From Amycolatopsis balhimycina FH 1894 (GTDB lineage Bacteria > Actinomycetota > Actinomycetes > Mycobacteriales > Pseudonocardiaceae), in NCBI RefSeq assembly GCF_000384295.1, contig NZ_KB913037.1, forward strand, positions 6,573,533-6,637,532: a stretch of 64,000 bases of DNA, read 5' to 3'. The notes under the pieces were generated by a model. That model was not told the DNA's origin. It made no database searches and was given only the letters and a program-made list of their open reading frames with translations. Position numbers and translations under genes: made by a program. Of this stretch, positions 16,382-25,257 are shown piece by piece; position 1 is the first letter of the stretch, and every line of letters begins with the position of its first letter.

Positions 16382-19115
16382 GGCCCCGGCGGTGTGCCCA
16401 CGCCGCCACCTCCGTCCGGTTCGCCAGGCCCAGCTTGGCCAGGACACTGCGGACGTGGCTTTCCACCGTGCGCTCGGACAGCACCAGCCGGTGGGCGATC
16501 TGGCGGTTGCTCAGCGCGCCGGCCACCAGCGCCACGATCTCCCGTTCGCGGCCGGTCAGCGGGTCGGCCTCGGTGCGCACCCGGTCGAGCAACTCGGTGG
16601 CTTTCCGCACCCAGCGGGGCATGCCGAGCCGCCGGGCTTCGTCGGCGGCCTGCCGGGCCAGCGTCTCCGCGCGCGGCAGTTCCCCCAGCGCGGCCAGCTC
16701 GGCCGCCAGCCGGACGCGGTTGTGCACGACGTAGGGCCGGGCGCCGAGCCGCGTGTCCCATGCGATCGCCTCCTCGAAGAGCGGCACGGCCTCGGCGTGC
16801 TGCCCGAGGAGGGCGGCCAGGCGGCCGGCCCAGCTGCTGGAGCAGTCGCTGCAGAAGGTGCCCGCGCCACCCGAGCCGATCGGGGGCTCGCCGTCCATCC
16901 GCTTCGCGAGCCACTCCGCGGTTTCGAGGTCCTCGAACGCTTCCAGCAGCGGCAGGAGACTCGGGCCGATCCCCGGTGGATGCTCGACGAAGTCGGGGTC
17001 GCGCAGGTGCGGGCGCAGGGCGTCGTAGGCGGCGCGCGCCTCGTCGCGGCGGCCGGCGATCAGGGCGCACAGCGGCCGGGAGACGACCGTGATCGGCAGC
17101 GGCGGCGCGATCGCCAGCAGCTCGCCGTACCCCTCGGGCAGCTCGGCCGGGTCGCCGACCACGTCGGCCAGCTGCTGCGCGAACGCGAAGGACATCGCGA
17201 CCGTGGACCGGTCTTCGCCCAGTTCCGCCTCCGCGAGCTCGCTCGCGAGCCGGTTCAGCTCGCGGCTCTCGGCGAACGCGCCGCGGTAGGCCGCGACGGA
17301 CGCCCGCAACCGCAGCTCGTGCCAGCGGACGAGCGGCAGCCGCGTCGTCGCCGCGAGGTCGGAGATCGCGCTCAGCTCGGCGTCGACGGCGGGAATCGTG
17401 CCGACCTCGAACGCCGCGTCGATCCGCCACTTGTGCCCCCACAGCGCCACGAGCGGCCGTCCTGGGCCGCCGAGGGACACGGCGAGCGCGCCGAGCCGCA
17501 GCCGTTCGGCCAGGGGCAGCTCCCTCGGGCGCGTCTTCAGCCGGGCGCGGACGGCGTCGAGCCGCGCTTCCTGGTCGCCGGACAGCTCCGCGAGGGACAG
17601 CGCTTCGTCGGCGGTCTTCGCCGCTTCGCTCGTCTTCCCGCAGTCGGCCGCCACCGAGGCCGACTGCGCGAGCAGCTTCGCCCGCACCGCCGGGTCCCCG
17701 TCCGGGCCGATCGCGGCCAGCGCGGACGCCGTGAGCGCGGCCATCTCCGGCAACAGGCCGGGCGCGGCGGTGTCCCGGACGACGAGGGCCGCGGCGGCGG
17801 CCAGCATCGGATCGGACGTCAGCCCGGCGGCCTCGCGGGCGTGGTCCAGGCTGCGGGCGAACCGGCCCGCCCGGTACTCCGCGGTCGCGAGGTCGACGAG
17901 CAGGGCGGCGAGCCCGTCAGGGGTGCCCGCGCGGCGACGGCTGCCGAGCGCGAGGGCCAGAAAACGCGCGGCTTCGGTGAAGGCGAGTGAGCGGGTCGCG
18001 TCCCGCGCCGCCGTTTCGGCCCAGTCCGCCGCGCGGGCGAGGGCGTCCGGCGTCGCCGCGGCCCGCAGCCAGTGCCCGGCGACCACCCCCGGCTCGGCCC
18101 GGTGCTCCAGCGCGGCCGCCGTCCGGGCGTGCAGCTCCTCGCGGACGCCCTGGTCGAGGTCGGCGTAGATCCCGTCGCGCACGACGGCGTGGGCGAACCG
18201 CCGGGAGCCGGCGACCGCCGGCAGCAGCACGCGAGCGCGCACCGCGCGGTCGAGCGCGACGACGACGTCGTCCACCGGCTGCCCGGCCACTTCGGCGACG
18301 ATGTGCGCGTCGACCTCTTCGCCGAGGACCGAGGCGATCGCCAGCAGCTCGCGCGTCCCCGCGTCCAGCCCGGCGACCGTGGTGCGGACGAGGTGACGCA
18401 GCTCCGCCTCGCCGCCGCCGGTCGCCGAGGACCGCGCCACCGCCTTGAGGTACAGCGGGTTCCCGCCCGACCGCCGCAACGCGTCGACGGCGTCGACGCC
18501 CGCCCGGCCGATCCCGGCGAGGTAGGCGCGGACGTCGGGCTCGGTCAGCGGGTCCAGGCGGAGGCTTTCCGTGCCCGGCCGGCCCAGCAGGTCCGGGAGC
18601 GCCTCGAAGAGCGGGCCGGCCGAGCCGGTGTCCCGGTACGTCGCGACCACGGCGAGCCGGGAGCGGCGGATCTCCCCGGCCAGGTGCCGCAACAGCCGCA
18701 GCGACGCCTCGTCGGCCCAGTGCACGTCTTCGAGGACCACGACGAGGCCGTCCGGGCCGGCCGCGTCGACCAGCGCGTCGGCGGCCACCGCGACGAACCG
18801 GAACCGGGCCGCGACCAGGTCGGCGCCGTCGCGGCCGTCGAGGTCAGCCAGCGCCCGGGAAACCTCCGCGCCCGCCTCCGGCAGCGCCCGCAGCACCCGC
18901 CGCCACGGCCACAGCGGCGGGGCGCCGGGGTCGTCGACGCACCGGCCCCAGACGGCGGCCCGGTCCGTGACCGTCTCGACCAGCCGGGTCTTGCCGATCC
19001 CCGCCGGGCCGCCGACGAGCACCAGCGCGCCGGAGCCCTCGGCCGCCGCCGCGAGCCACGCGCGCAGGTCGGCCGCGGCACCGGCCCGCCCGACGAACGG
19101 TTCGCTGCGCGTCAC
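16317..19115 (-). CDS. Large ATP-binding LuxR-family (LAL) transcriptional regulator
   Basis: The predicted protein is 932 aa. The GTG at 19115 is preferred because a longer frame would overlap the divergent gene at 19237; GATACT lies 6 nt upstream, hinting at a leaderless transcript. The N-terminal AAA_16 ATPase has Walker A GGPAGIGKTR (35-44) and Walker B VVVLEDVHWAD. A long helical, TPR-like sensor region follows. The C-terminal LuxR helix-turn-helix reads LTGREREIVALVAGALSN (in part) and SERTVESHVRSVLAKLG. Members are ATP-dependent activators of sugar or antibiotic genes. The divergent pair 19237-20291 is a possible target. Confidence 0.9.
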   Translation of the reverse strand: MTRSEPFVGRAGAAADLRAWLAAAAEGSGALVLVGGPAGIGKTRLVETVTDRAAVWGRCVDDPGAPPLWPWRRVLRALPEAGAEVSRALADLDGRDGADLVAARFRFVAVAADALVDAAGPDGLVVVLEDVHWADEASLRLLRHLAGEIRRSRLAVVATYRDTGSAGPLFEALPDLLGRPGTESLRLDPLTEPDVRAYLAGIGRAGVDAVDALRRSGGNPLYLKAVARSSATGGGEAELRHLVRTTVAGLDAGTRELLAIASVLGEEVDAHIVAEVAGQPVDDVVVALDRAVRARVLLPAVAGSRRFAHAVVRDGIYADLDQGVREELHARTAAALEHRAEPGVVAGHWLRAAATPDALARAADWAETAARDATRSLAFTEAARFLALALGSRRRAGTPDGLAALLVDLATAEYRAGRFARSLDHAREAAGLTSDPMLAAAAALVVRDTAAPGLLPEMAALTASALAAIGPDGDPAVRAKLLAQSASVAADCGKTSEAAKTADEALSLAELSGDQEARLDAVRARLKTRPRELPLAERLRLGALAVSLGGPGRPLVALWGHKWRIDAAFEVGTIPAVDAELSAISDLAATTRLPLVRWHELRLRASVAAYRGAFAESRELNRLASELAEAELGEDRSTVAMSFAFAQQLADVVGDPAELPEGYGELLAIAPPLPITVVSRPLCALIAGRRDEARAAYDALRPHLRDPDFVEHPPGIGPSLLPLLEAFEDLETAEWLAKRMDGEPPIGSGGAGTFCSDCSSSWAGRLAALLGQHAEAVPLFEEAIAWDTRLGARPYVVHNRVRLAAELAALGELPRAETLARQAADEARRLGMPRWVRKATELLDRVRTEADPLTGREREIVALVAGALSNRQIAHRLVLSERTVESHVRSVLAKLGLANRTEVAAWAHRRGLTTVPTGAPPRAGGSATRNPP

Positions 19116-19236
19116 CCGAGCAGTATCCCCTCCGCGTCCGGTTTCAGCGCCGTTCTCCGTACTGGCACTGATGCCCGGGACGCGGTCCGCGGCGAAAGTG
19201 GCTCCCAACGCATTGACCAGCGAAAAGGAGCGTCCG

Positions 19237-19794
19237 ATGCACGCCACGATCCACCAGTTCCGGAGTCCTCTCGGGACTCACGACCTCGGCGAGGGCGCCC
19301 TCGGCGCCGCCACGCTCACCCAGCTCGGCGGCCAGGCCGGTGCCGTCGTCACCTTCTGGCCCGACGCCGCGGCCGCGGGCGAGGCCGCGTCCCGGCAGCC
19401 CGCCGGGACGACCTGGCTCGACACCGGCGTCTACCGGGTCGCCGACGTGCACCCGGCGTCGGACGCGGCCGCCTACGCCCAGATCACCTGGTTCGACGGC
19501 CCGCGCGGCGCCGACCAGTCGGCCGCCGAGCAGCGCGCGGGGCGCGAGCGCATCTGGCCCGCGGTCCGGGGCATCGAGGGCGTCGGCACGACCTACGCCC
19601 TCATCGCGGAAGACCGGTCCCTGGTCATCGTCGGGTTCACCGCGTCGCTGGCGACGGTCGAAGCCGTCCAGGAGGCGATCATGGCCACCGAGCTGCTGCC
19701 CGGTGAGGACCCCGCGCTGCTGCCCGGCGCGGACCGGGTCGACCTGCACCGCGTGCTGCACGCGCACCTGCCGGCGCCGGCGGGTGCGCGATGA
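19237..19794 (+). CDS. Uncharacterised protein, possibly with a ferredoxin-like (ABM-type) fold
   Basis: The predicted protein is 185 aa; AAAGGAG lies 7 nt before the ATG. It has no signal peptide, membrane segment or catalytic motif that can be named. The second half (SLVIVGFTASLATVEAVQEAIM) resembles the strand-helix pattern of antibiotic-biosynthesis-monooxygenase-like domains, but this is only a shape impression. Its stop overlaps the start of the YceI gene (ATGA), so the two are co-translated. It is divergent from the LAL regulator. Confidence 0.6.
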   Translation: MHATIHQFRSPLGTHDLGEGALGAATLTQLGGQAGAVVTFWPDAAAAGEAASRQPAGTTWLDTGVYRVADVHPASDAAAYAQITWFDGPRGADQSAAEQRAGRERIWPAVRGIEGVGTTYALIAEDRSLVIVGFTASLATVEAVQEAIMATELLPGEDPALLPGADRVDLHRVLHAHLPAPAGAR

Positions 19795-20291
19795 GCCCGC
19801 ACCCGGCGGCCACGCTCCGCACCGGGACGTGGACCGTCCTCAGTGGACGGACGACGGCGGCCTTCGAGGTCCGCAACTTCGGCTTCAACCGGGTGCGCGG
19901 CACGATTCCCGTTCGTACGGGCGTTGTCGAGGTGACTGACGGCGAGGTGACGGCCGTCCGGGCGGAACTGGACCTCGGCACGCTCGACACACGGAACGAG
20001 CGCCGCGACGCCGACCTTCGCAAGCCCAACCTGCTGGACAGCGGCGCTCGCCCGGAGATGACGTTCGTGGCCGCCGATGTCCAGCGGCGCGGCGACGGCT
20101 GGGAAGTCACCGGCGAGCTGTGGCTTCGGGGGACGTCGTGCCCGCTGACCCTGACCGTCGTCCCGGATGGCACCCGGGTCCGCGCCACCGGGACGCTCGA
20201 CCGGGCGCCGCTCGGCATGCGGGTGCCGCGAGCGGTGATCGGCCGGTACGTCCGGATCGACGTCGAGGCGGAACTCGAGCCGCCTAGCTGA
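19791..20291 (+). CDS. YceI-family lipid-binding protein
   Basis: The predicted protein is 166 aa, a normal YceI lipocalin-like barrel that binds polyisoprenoid or similar lipids. The conserved N-terminal G-x-W-x-(V/L)-x-x-x-x-(S/T) start (GTWTVLSGRTTAAFEVRNFG in parts), DTRNERRDADLR, the LLDSGARPEMTFV stretch and the final G-x-F/Y-V strand are present. There is no signal peptide, so it is probably cytoplasmic. It is coupled to the preceding gene through ATGA. It ends convergently, overlapping the rhomboid gene by 8 nt. Confidence 0.85.
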   Translation: MSPHPAATLRTGTWTVLSGRTTAAFEVRNFGFNRVRGTIPVRTGVVEVTDGEVTAVRAELDLGTLDTRNERRDADLRKPNLLDSGARPEMTFVAADVQRRGDGWEVTGELWLRGTSCPLTLTVVPDGTRVRATGTLDRAPLGMRVPRAVIGRYVRIDVEAELEPPS

Positions 20292-20940
20292 AGTCCTTGG
20301 GGAGCAGGGTGGTCGCCGCGTCCGGGGTGGCGACCGCCTTCGGGCGCCGATCGCGGAAGAGCCAGCCGCCGATGATGCCGCCGACGAACCCGAACAGGTG
20401 TCCCTGCCAGCTGATCCGCTCGTCGGTGGGCAGCAGCGCCGTGAACTGGTAGGCGAAGCACAATGCCATCACCAGCCCGATCACGATGTCGATCGGGTGC
20501 CGGTCGAACAGCCCGCGCACGATGATGTAGCCGAAGTAACCGAACACCAGGCCGCTGGCGCCGATGGTGATCGAGTGCGACGGCGCGGTGAACCAGACGC
20601 CCAGCCCGCTCGCGACGATGATCAGCACGCTCACGCTGAGCCACTTCTTCACCCCGCGGTAGGCGGCGAGGAACCCGAACACGAACAGCGGCCCCGAGTT
20701 GCCTTCGATGTGGGCCCAGCCGGAGTGCATCAACGGCGCGCTGAAGATCTCCGGCAGCGACGCCGGGTCGCGCGGCTCGATGCCGAACTCCGTGCTCAGG
20801 TCGTACCCTTCGACGGCGTTGACGATCTGCAGCAGCCACAGCACCGCCAGCAGGCCGACCATCACCCACAGGGCCTTCTTGGCCTCGGCGATCATCGACT
20901 CGGCTTCGCTGCGGGCCGGACCTTCACTGGTCGTACTCAT
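20284..20940 (-). CDS. Rhomboid-family intramembrane serine protease
   Basis: The predicted protein is 218 aa; the ATG at 20940 follows AGGGGG, and longer upstream frames lack support. It has about six hydrophobic segments. The catalytic dyad is S129 in GASG (TM4) and H181 in WQGHLFGF (TM6), and the oxyanion-associated H77-x-x-x-N81 is in TM2. Rhomboids cleave single-pass membrane proteins inside the bilayer. The substrate is unknown. An N-terminal cytoplasmic stretch of about 20 residues precedes TM1. Confidence 0.88.
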   Translation of the reverse strand: MSTTSEGPARSEAESMIAEAKKALWVMVGLLAVLWLLQIVNAVEGYDLSTEFGIEPRDPASLPEIFSAPLMHSGWAHIEGNSGPLFVFGFLAAYRGVKKWLSVSVLIIVASGLGVWFTAPSHSITIGASGLVFGYFGYIIVRGLFDRHPIDIVIGLVMALCFAYQFTALLPTDERISWQGHLFGFVGGIIGGWLFRDRRPKAVATPDAATTLLPKDFS

Positions 20941-21035
20941 GCGTTTCCCCCTGCTCGGTTGCGCGCCGAGAATAACCGCCGGTGGGCCCGGACGCGGCGT
21001 TCCGGCCCCAGCTGTGACCTGGCAGGGTGATGACC

Positions 21036-21908
21036 ATGACGTCACACCGGCCGGAGGTGGTCTTCCGGGGCCGCCGCATGCCCGGCGACCGCGCCCTGGT
21101 GATGGCCATCGTCAACCGCACGCCGGATTCGTTCTACGACAAGGGCGCGACGTTCGCCGGGAACGCGGCCAGGGACGCCGTCGACCGCGCGGTCGCGGCC
21201 GGTGCCGACATCGTGGACATCGGCGGGGTGAAGGCGGGCGAGGGGCCCGAGGTCGACGTCGACGAGGAGATTCGCCGGGTGGTGCCGTTCGTCGCCGAGG
21301 TGCGCGACCGCCACCCGGGGCTGGTCATCAGCGTCGACACCTGGCGGCACGAGGTCGGCAGGCAGGTCTGCGAAGCGGGTGCCGACCTGCTCAACGACAC
21401 CTGGGCGGGCGCCGACCCGAAGCTGGTCGAAATCGCCGCCGAGTTCGGCGCGGGCTACGTCTGCTCCCACGTCGGGGGCATGCCGGTCCGGACCGACCCG
21501 TACCCCGCGCCGACCCCGGACCGGCCCTTCTGGCCCCGCTACGACGACGTCGTCGCGGACGTCGTCGCCGAGCTGACCACCGCGGCCGAGCGGACCGTCG
21601 CCGCCGGGGTCCCGCGCGGCGGCGTGCTCGTCGACCCGACCTTCGACTTCGGCAAGAGCACCCGGCACGGCCTTGAGCTGCTCCGGCACTTCGACCGGCT
21701 GGTGGCGACCGGCTGGCCGGTGCTGGTCGCGCTGTCGAACAAGGACCTCATCGGCGAGACCCTGGACGTCGAGGCCCACGACCGCCTGACGGGCACCCTC
21801 GCGGCGACGGCGATCGCGGCGCACGCCGGCGCCGCGGTCTTCCGCGCCCACAACGTCCGGGAGACGCGGGAAGCGGTGGAAGCGGTGGCGGGTTTCGCGA
21901 TGCGGTGA
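21036..21908 (+). CDS. Dihydropteroate synthase homologue (FolP2-like)
   Basis: The predicted protein is 290 aa from ATG 21036 (GTG 21027 and ATG 21030 are also in frame behind GGCAGG). The DHPS TIM barrel shows NRTPDSF (canonical NVTPDSF), DIGGVKAG, SVDTWRHEV, LLNDTW, DPTFDFGKST and a late HAGAAVFRAHNVRET. Canonical DHPS joins pteridine pyrophosphate to p-aminobenzoate. The variant motifs resemble the second mycobacterial copy (Rv1207), whose DHPS activity is doubtful. No other folate gene is nearby. The stop codon lies inside a long palindrome. Confidence 0.85.
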   Translation: MTSHRPEVVFRGRRMPGDRALVMAIVNRTPDSFYDKGATFAGNAARDAVDRAVAAGADIVDIGGVKAGEGPEVDVDEEIRRVVPFVAEVRDRHPGLVISVDTWRHEVGRQVCEAGADLLNDTWAGADPKLVEIAAEFGAGYVCSHVGGMPVRTDPYPAPTPDRPFWPRYDDVVADVVAELTTAAERTVAAGVPRGGVLVDPTFDFGKSTRHGLELLRHFDRLVATGWPVLVALSNKDLIGETLDVEAHDRLTGTLAATAIAAHAGAAVFRAHNVRETREAVEAVAGFAMR

Positions 21909-21950
21909 ACGACTCTTTCCTGTCGTCAGAAGACAGGAAAGAGTCGTTCA
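21906..21950. repeat. Dispersed perfect palindrome, TGAACGACTC family (copy B), likely bidirectional terminator
   Basis: Two perfect 19-bp arms (21906-21924 and 21932-21950) flank a 7-nt loop. It starts at the DHPS stop codon and lies between convergent genes. Confidence 0.8.
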
Positions 21951-21974
21951 TGGCATCGGCGTGCTTCTTGTCCA

Positions 21975-23042
21975 CTATGGACTGAGGCGCCAGAGGGACG
22001 TCACTTCGGCGGACCGGGCCCGGTGCAGCGGGTCGGCGGGGTCGAGCGCGCGGGGATGGCGCGGAACCGCCTCGGTCCGAGCGACGACCCGCAGGCCCGC
22101 CGCCGTGATCCAGCCGAGCAGCGCGGCGCGCGTGCGCAGGCCGAGGTGCTCGGCGAGGTCCGACAGCACGAGCCACGCCTCGCCGTCCGGGGTCAGGTGC
22201 CTGCGCGCCCGGTCGAGGAAACCGCGCAGCATCCGGCTGCCCGGGTCGTAGACGGCGTGGTCGAGCGGCGTGCGCGGCCGGCCCGGCAGCCACGGCGGGT
22301 TCGCCACCACCAGCGGCGCCCGGCCGGGCGGGAACAGGTCCGCGCGCACGACCTCGGCGCGCGCGCCGAAGCCCAGCCGGGCCAGGTTCTCGGCCGCGCA
22401 CGCCACGGCGCGGGGATCGGAGTCCGTCGCCACCAGCCGCTCGACCCCGCGCCGGGCGAGCACGGCGGCGAGCACGCCGGAGCCGGTGCCGATGTCGAAC
22501 ACCAGTTCCGTGCCGGGTAACGGCGTTTCCGCGACGAGGTCGACGTATTCCTGCCGCAGTGGCGCGAAAACGCCGTAGTGCGGGTGGATCCGCGCGCCGA
22601 GGGCCGGGACGGCGATGCCCCGGCGACGCCATTCGGCGGCACCGAGGACGCCGAGCAGCTCCCGCAGCGGCACCGCCGCCGGCACGTCCAGAGGGCCGTA
22701 GACCGCGGTGCACGCCGTGCGGACGTCCGGGGCCCGGCGCAGCGGGACGACGTGCCCCGGGTCCAGCGGCACGTACAGCAGGGAGAGCAGCCGGGCCCGG
22801 CGGGCCCGGTCGGCGCGGTAGCGGGGGTAATCGTCCGGCGGGGGCGGCGGGATCCGCCGGTTCACGGCGTCGAGCAGGTGCCGCGCGGCCGGGTAGCTGC
22901 CGAGCCACAGGAGCGCGGTAGCGGAGGACATCGCGCGGAGGGCGGCGTCGGCCGGGAGCCGGTCGTCGGCGGCGACGACGCGGCGCGGCGGCGGGGTGAA
23001 CAGCCGGCGATCGGGTTCGCCGGGCAGGACGAGAAAAGCCAC
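21975..23042 (-). CDS. HemK/PrmC-like SAM-dependent methyltransferase
   Basis: The predicted protein is 355 aa, GTG start. The C-terminal two-thirds is a class I methyltransferase with motif I VFDIGTGSGVLAA and the NPPW motif (VVANPPWLPGR), which is typical of enzymes that methylate the side-chain amide of Gln or the exocyclic amine of nucleobases. The N-terminal ~140 residues form an extra helical domain, as in the DUF7059/DUF7782 methyltransferases of actinobacteria. The exact substrate is uncertain. A four-codon upstream ORF lies 88 nt before the start. Confidence 0.82.
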   Translation of the reverse strand: MAFLVLPGEPDRRLFTPPPRRVVAADDRLPADAALRAMSSATALLWLGSYPAARHLLDAVNRRIPPPPPDDYPRYRADRARRARLLSLLYVPLDPGHVVPLRRAPDVRTACTAVYGPLDVPAAVPLRELLGVLGAAEWRRRGIAVPALGARIHPHYGVFAPLRQEYVDLVAETPLPGTELVFDIGTGSGVLAAVLARRGVERLVATDSDPRAVACAAENLARLGFGARAEVVRADLFPPGRAPLVVANPPWLPGRPRTPLDHAVYDPGSRMLRGFLDRARRHLTPDGEAWLVLSDLAEHLGLRTRAALLGWITAAGLRVVARTEAVPRHPRALDPADPLHRARSAEVTSLWRLSP

Positions 23043-23129
23043 GGGTGAAGGGTTTCCGTTCTTGCTGCGGGCACGACGAAGAACCCGCGAGAGGTGCGGG
23101 GTGTGCGAAGGACCGGAGCGGGAACTAGC

Positions 23130-23144
23130 TCAGGACAGCAGCAT
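23130..23144 (-). other. Possible four-codon upstream ORF in the methyltransferase leader
   Basis: ATG CTG CTG TCC TGA lies in the 5' region of the methyltransferase gene, downstream of a TATGGT box. A GC-rich stem can form between it and the start codon. It could be a leader peptide or chance. Confidence 0.25.
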
Positions 23145-23221
23145 GAACGGGGGTCGTCACCGTCCGACCATAGCCCGGACCGGACTTCCATGGCGTACAA
23201 AGGACGCAGAGGTGATGCCGG

Positions 23222-24349
23222 ATGACGCCCTCGGTGGTACGGCACGAGAAGCGGCGCCGGTGGGCGGTCGCCGCCGCCGCGGCCGTGGTGCTCGTGTCCG
23301 CGCCGTCGGTCGTCGCCGCGCTCGCCCCGGCCGGGGCGGCGGCCGACCCGGCCCGGTTGCGCGCCCTCGTCCTGGACTCCGCCGGGCGGCCGTACCAGGG
23401 TTACGCCGAAAGCACCGGTTCGCTCGCCCTGCCCGAGCTGCCGAACCTCGGCTCCGTCACCGCGCTCTTCTCGATGAAGACGCCGATGCGCGCGTGGTAC
23501 GCCGGACCCGACCGCTACCGCGTCGACATCCTCGGCACCGCCGGCGAGCACGACGTCTACCGGTTGCCCGACGGCGAATACACGTGGGACTACGGCGACA
23601 ACACGCTGACCGAGCTGATCGGCGAGCCGGCCGTGCGGCTCCCGCGCGCCGGGGACCTGCTGCCGCCCGAGCTCGCCCGGCGGATCCTCCGCGCCGCCGG
23701 CAACGACAGAGTGAGCGCGCTGCCCGGGCGGAACGTCGCCGGGGTCGCCGCGTCCGGGCTCCGGCTCGTCCCCGCCGACCCGGACACGACGATCGGGCAG
23801 GTCGACGTCTGGGCGGACCCGGCGACCGGCGTGGCCGTGCGGGTCGAGCTGACCGCCCGCGGGCAGCGGGCACCGATCTTCGTCACCGAGTTCCGGGAGC
23901 TGGCGCAGACGACGCCGGTCGTCGAGGCGCCGCGGCCGGCGCTCGGGTCCGGGTTCACCGTGGCGAGCGCCCCGGACGTCGCCAGTGTGCTCGGCGCGAT
24001 GGGGGAGGTGCCGTTGCCGGCGAAGCTCGCCGGCCGTCCGGTGACGTCGCCGGGCTTCGGCGGGATCGAGGGTGCCGCGCTCTACGGCAACGGGCTCGCG
24101 TCGTTCGCCGTGATCGCCGTGCCGCGCACTGTCGCCGCGGCGGCCGGTGACGCCGCGGGCAAGGCCGGCGGGACGCAGGTCAAGCTGGCCGCCGGCACCG
24201 TGGTGCAGCTGTCGATCACGCCGTTGTCGCTGGCGATCGTCCGCTCGGCCGTCTCCCGCCGCTCGTACCTGCTGGCCGGGACGGTGACCCCGGACGTACT
24301 GAAGTCGGTGGCCGACGAGCTGTCCCGGCTGCGCCGGAGCGGCCGATGA
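23222..24349 (+). CDS. Secreted RseB/LolA-like protein of an ABC exporter operon
   Basis: The predicted protein is 375 aa with a basic start (RHEKRRRW), a hydrophobic segment (15-35) and an Ala-rich cleavage or anchor region. The body has the LolA/RseB-like pattern (YQGYAESTGSLALPELPNL, YRVDILGTAGEHDVYRLPDGEYTWDY in parts), a curved beta sheet that binds lipids or proteins outside the membrane. It has no lipobox cysteine. Its stop overlaps the ABC ATPase start (ATGA), so it is co-translated with the transporter and may deliver or sense the transported substrate, or act in envelope-stress signalling. Confidence 0.75.
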   Translation: MTPSVVRHEKRRRWAVAAAAAVVLVSAPSVVAALAPAGAAADPARLRALVLDSAGRPYQGYAESTGSLALPELPNLGSVTALFSMKTPMRAWYAGPDRYRVDILGTAGEHDVYRLPDGEYTWDYGDNTLTELIGEPAVRLPRAGDLLPPELARRILRAAGNDRVSALPGRNVAGVAASGLRLVPADPDTTIGQVDVWADPATGVAVRVELTARGQRAPIFVTEFRELAQTTPVVEAPRPALGSGFTVASAPDVASVLGAMGEVPLPAKLAGRPVTSPGFGGIEGAALYGNGLASFAVIAVPRTVAAAAGDAAGKAGGTQVKLAAGTVVQLSITPLSLAIVRSAVSRRSYLLAGTVTPDVLKSVADELSRLRRSGR

Positions 24350-25257
24350 TCGTCACGCGCGCGCTGACCAAGCGGTACGGCACCACGGTGGCCGTCGACG
24401 CGGTGGACCTCGATGTCCGCGAAGGTGATCGCTACGGCTTCCTCGGCCCGAACGGCTCGGGCAAGACCACCCTGGTCCGGATGCTGCTCGGCCTGGTCTA
24501 CGCCACTACCGGCGAGATCGAAGTGCTCGGGAAACCGGTGCCGAAACGGGTCGCCGAAGTGCTGCCCGACGTCGGTGCGCTCGTCGAGAGCCCGGCCGCG
24601 TACCCGCACCTGTCCGGACGGCGGAACCTGGCGCTGCTCGACGCCGCCGGGCGCGGCGGCGGCCGGCGCACGCGACGCCGTCGCATCGACGAAGCCCTGG
24701 AGCAGGTGGGGCTCGGCGGGGTCGACCAGCGGCCGGTGAAGGCGTACTCGCTCGGCATGCGGCAACGGCTCGGGCTCGCCGGCGCGCTGCTGCGGCGGCC
24801 CCGGCTGCTGATCCTCGACGAGCCGACCAACGGCCTCGACCCGCAGGGCATCAAGGAGATCCGGGAACTGCTCGTGGCGCTGAACGCGGGCGGCACCACG
24901 GTGTTCCTGTCGAGTCACCTGCTGGCCGAGGTGGAGCAGCTGTGCACACGCGTCGGCGTCGTCGACCGGGGACGGCTCGTGCTCCAGGAGGACCTGGCCA
25001 CGCTGCGGGCGGCGACCGGCCGGGTGCTGGTCGGCACGCCGGACGCCGCCGCGGCGGCCGCCGTCCTCGACGGGCAGCTCGAGACCCGCGACGGCGACCG
25101 GCTGGTCATCCGGCACGGCGACCCGGCGGCGCTCAACGCGCTGCTCGTCGGAGCCGGGGTGCGCGTGACATCCATCCACGCCGAGCAGCGGACGCTGGAG
25201 CAGGTCGTCCTCGACGTGACGGGTCCGGGCTCGGACCGGTTCGGGGCGGCCGGATGA
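24346..25257 (+). CDS. ABC-2 type exporter ATP-binding protein
   Basis: The predicted protein is 303 aa. Walker A GPNGSGKTTL, the signature YSLGMRQRLGLA and Walker B LLILDEPTNGLDP are intact, followed by a D-loop and an H-loop histidine (LSSHLLAEVEQL). The C-terminal ~80 residues are the regulatory extension common in drug and bacitracin-type exporters. It overlaps both neighbours by ATGA, forming a three-gene operon with the RseB/LolA-like protein and the permease. The substrate is unknown. Confidence 0.92.
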   Translation: MIVTRALTKRYGTTVAVDAVDLDVREGDRYGFLGPNGSGKTTLVRMLLGLVYATTGEIEVLGKPVPKRVAEVLPDVGALVESPAAYPHLSGRRNLALLDAAGRGGGRRTRRRRIDEALEQVGLGGVDQRPVKAYSLGMRQRLGLAGALLRRPRLLILDEPTNGLDPQGIKEIRELLVALNAGGTTVFLSSHLLAEVEQLCTRVGVVDRGRLVLQEDLATLRAATGRVLVGTPDAAAAAAVLDGQLETRDGDRLVIRHGDPAALNALLVGAGVRVTSIHAEQRTLEQVVLDVTGPGSDRFGAAG

